Assembly: GCA_021647265.1 (NCBI GenBank)
Contig: JAKIVA010000013.1
Coordinates: forward strand, 1-53,431
DNA: 53,431 bases
Direction: 5' to 3'
DNA from: Lutibacter sp.
GTDB lineage: Bacteria > Bacteroidota > Bacteroidia > Flavobacteriales > Flavobacteriaceae
The first letter of the stretch is position 1. Each line of letters opens with the position of its first letter. A program made the translations under genes and the position numbers. Under the pieces are notes generated by a model that was not told the origin of the DNA, searched no databases, and saw only the letters and a program-made list of their open reading frames with translations. This document shows, piece by piece, positions 52,178-53,431 of the stretch.

Positions 52178-53218
52178 ATGAAAACAAGAACGCTAATTAA
52201 ACAGATATCCATATTTAGTTTATGTGTATTTTTAATTTATTCGTGTACTCCTGATAATTACAAACCTAATGGTTATAAATATTTTATAGGAGAATTTCCT
52301 GAAACTCCAACGAACCTAACCGATTTTAACACCCAATACGATGATTATAATTCCACTGCACCAAGTTTAGGAGAAACCTTTCCCCTTTGTTTTTCATCTA
52401 ATAGAAATAGCAGCGGAAATAATTATGATATTGTATATAAACTTATGTCAATTGATTTTTCTAAAACAAGTGGAATTTTAAAAGTCTTTAATAATACAAG
52501 TGGGAATTTAGATGTAGTTATTGAAAATAGTAATTTAAAAATTGCATTAAATATAATAAACACAACATCTAACGAATTTGGACCCTATTTAATTCCGAAA
52601 GGAAGAAAACAAGGAGGAACAAATATTAATGGACGGTATGAATCCTATATTTTTTTGTATTCAAGTGGAAGTGCTGGAAATCAAGATATAATGTATACAC
52701 ATAATTTGGATAGGGAAGCATACGTTTCGCCAAAAAAAGTAGGTTTTTTGAATTCTGAATTTGATGATGCATACCCAACTTTCAATAAAGATAACTCAAA
52801 ATTATTTTTCACATCAAATAGAGAAGGTGTCTATCATATTTATTCAAATGAAACTGATAATACAAAAGATATTCTTGAAATATTAAGCAATACCAATGCT
52901 GTACCTCTAAAATCAACAATATTGTCATCTCCTTTTGATGATAAGTGTCCATTTATACTTGGTGATTTTATGGTTTTTAGTTCTAATAGAGATGGTGGTT
53001 ATGGTGGGTATGATTTGTATTACTCTATTTATGACAATGGAGAATGGTCGCTCCCTATAAATTTTGGTGATAAAATAAATACGCAATACGATGAGTTTCG
53101 ACCTATTGTGAGAGAACAATGGGATTTTAGTAATAATTTTATGATATTCTCATCCAATAGGCCAGGAGGACTAGGTGGATTTGATTTGTATTATGTTGGT
53201 ATTCAAAAAATGGACTAA
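52178..53218 (+). CDS. PD40/WD40-like beta-propeller lipoprotein
   Basis: A 346-residue lipoprotein from ATG 52178 (lipobox LIYSC, Cys24). The longer frame from 52136 adds residues before the signal peptide and was rejected. Repeats of the PD40 type are visible: AYPTFNKDNSKLFFTSNREG, then FMVFSSNRDGGYGGYDLYYS and FMIFSSNRPGGLGGFDLYYV at the end. Similar domains occur in Bacteroidota outer-membrane-linked proteins and OmpA fusions, but no OmpA domain follows here. Function unknown. It stands alone between direct repeats. Confidence 0.82.
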   Translation: MKTRTLIKQISIFSLCVFLIYSCTPDNYKPNGYKYFIGEFPETPTNLTDFNTQYDDYNSTAPSLGETFPLCFSSNRNSSGNNYDIVYKLMSIDFSKTSGILKVFNNTSGNLDVVIENSNLKIALNIINTTSNEFGPYLIPKGRKQGGTNINGRYESYIFLYSSGSAGNQDIMYTHNLDREAYVSPKKVGFLNSEFDDAYPTFNKDNSKLFFTSNREGVYHIYSNETDNTKDILEILSNTNAVPLKSTILSSPFDDKCPFILGDFMVFSSNRDGGYGGYDLYYSIYDNGEWSLPINFGDKINTQYDEFRPIVREQWDFSNNFMIFSSNRPGGLGGFDLYYVGIQKMD

Positions 53219-53301
53219 AAAATTTACAGTTAAACTCGTTGTGCATTGTGATAAAATTTAGTCAATTTGAGTGAGCTTTAACCTTTTTAGGCCTAAAATT
53301 A

Positions 53302-53346
53302 GTATCGAGAATAGGTTTTTTAGTTAAAAACAGCCGTTCTCGATAC
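53302..53346. repeat. Inverted repeat GTATCGAGAA/TTCTCGATAC
   Basis: Ten-base arms around about 25 bases, downstream of the PD40 gene. A related half, TATTCTCGATAG, lies at about 51551-51562. It could act as a terminator or be a dispersed repeat. Confidence 0.6.
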
Positions 53347-53353
53347 AATTTAG

Positions 53354-53431
53354 TAATTAACGTAAATTCGACTTAAAAAATGTAGTTACTAAAGAAAATT
53401 ATATTGATTATCAGTACTTTGTCAGGTTGAG
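53354..53431. repeat. 78-base direct repeat, copy 2 (cut by window edge)
   Basis: A near copy of 51935-52012, running to the last base of the window, so the unit probably continues into a second palindrome outside. Confidence 0.82.

Overview
The window looks like a chromosome segment of a member of the Flavobacteriaceae (Bacteroidota). It is AT-rich and many genes are preceded by the Bacteroidota -7 promoter element TAnnTTTG. Lipoprotein, porin, DUF4835, DUF6913 and BamD/RpoZ/CoaBC/RecN arrangements are of flavobacterial type. A Lutibacter-like marine or sediment organism is possible, but that is a guess.

Layout. (1) 1-157: right end of an IS1182-family insertion sequence, cut by the window edge. 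(2) 179-17713: a sulfur-metabolism region, interrupted only by ligA (3225-5228, + strand). It has four transcription units: SQR-DUF1641-TusE-DsrE (3007 to 179, -); a Crp/Fnr-family regulator (5878-5225, -); two exported double-rhodanese proteins plus an OprP-like porin (9077 to 5978, -); and a seven-gene operon of Mo-bisPGD reductase, four-cluster ferredoxin, NrfD/PsrC membrane subunit, two half-size YeeE/YedE transporters and two membrane-anchored rhodanese-fold proteins (15557 to 9379, -). Divergent from the last is a 12-haem cytochrome c (15818-17713, +). (3) 17723-24740: YhhN-family protein, DASS anion transporter, split 5'-nucleotidase with GMP reductase, DUF6913, DapA and ferritin. (4) 24861-36442: the BamD-RpoZ-CoaBC-DUF4835-RecN block, FabI, an ETF/acyl-CoA dehydrogenase set whose EtfB resembles those of anaerobes, a glycosyltransferase and a thioredoxin-like protein. 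(5) 36494-48756: ClpC, GyrA, a TPR protein, an NlpC/P60 hydrolase, a thiolase, a flavoprotein and a 7TM-HD phosphohydrolase. (6) 48858-49119: tRNA-Ser(GCU), tRNA-Pro(UGG) and tRNA-Arg(UCU). (7) 49120-53431: a repeat-rich accessory stretch with a duplicated terminator, a MITE-like element, a HipBA toxin-antitoxin module with an operator array, flavobacterial palindromic repeats and a PD40-repeat lipoprotein between direct repeats.

How it may work together (inference). SQR would oxidise sulfide to quinone-bound electrons and polysulfide/persulfide. DsrE and TusE would carry persulfide in the cytoplasm. YeeE/YedE halves would move a sulfur species across the membrane. Exported rhodaneses would handle sulfane sulfur in the periplasm. 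The TAT-exported PsrABC-like complex and the 12-haem cytochrome would exchange electrons between quinones and sulfur compounds. The three sulfur promoter regions carry two palindrome types, GTAAC-N4-GTTAC and ATGAT-N4-ATCAT, both with Crp/Fnr-type 5-4-5 geometry, and a Crp/Fnr regulator lies inside the region. The most unusual proteins are the two membrane-anchored rhodanese-fold proteins at 9379-10655. They lack the catalytic loop cysteine and share a lysine-rich C-terminal tail ending in Gly-Gly-Cys, reminiscent of the SoxY carrier arm.
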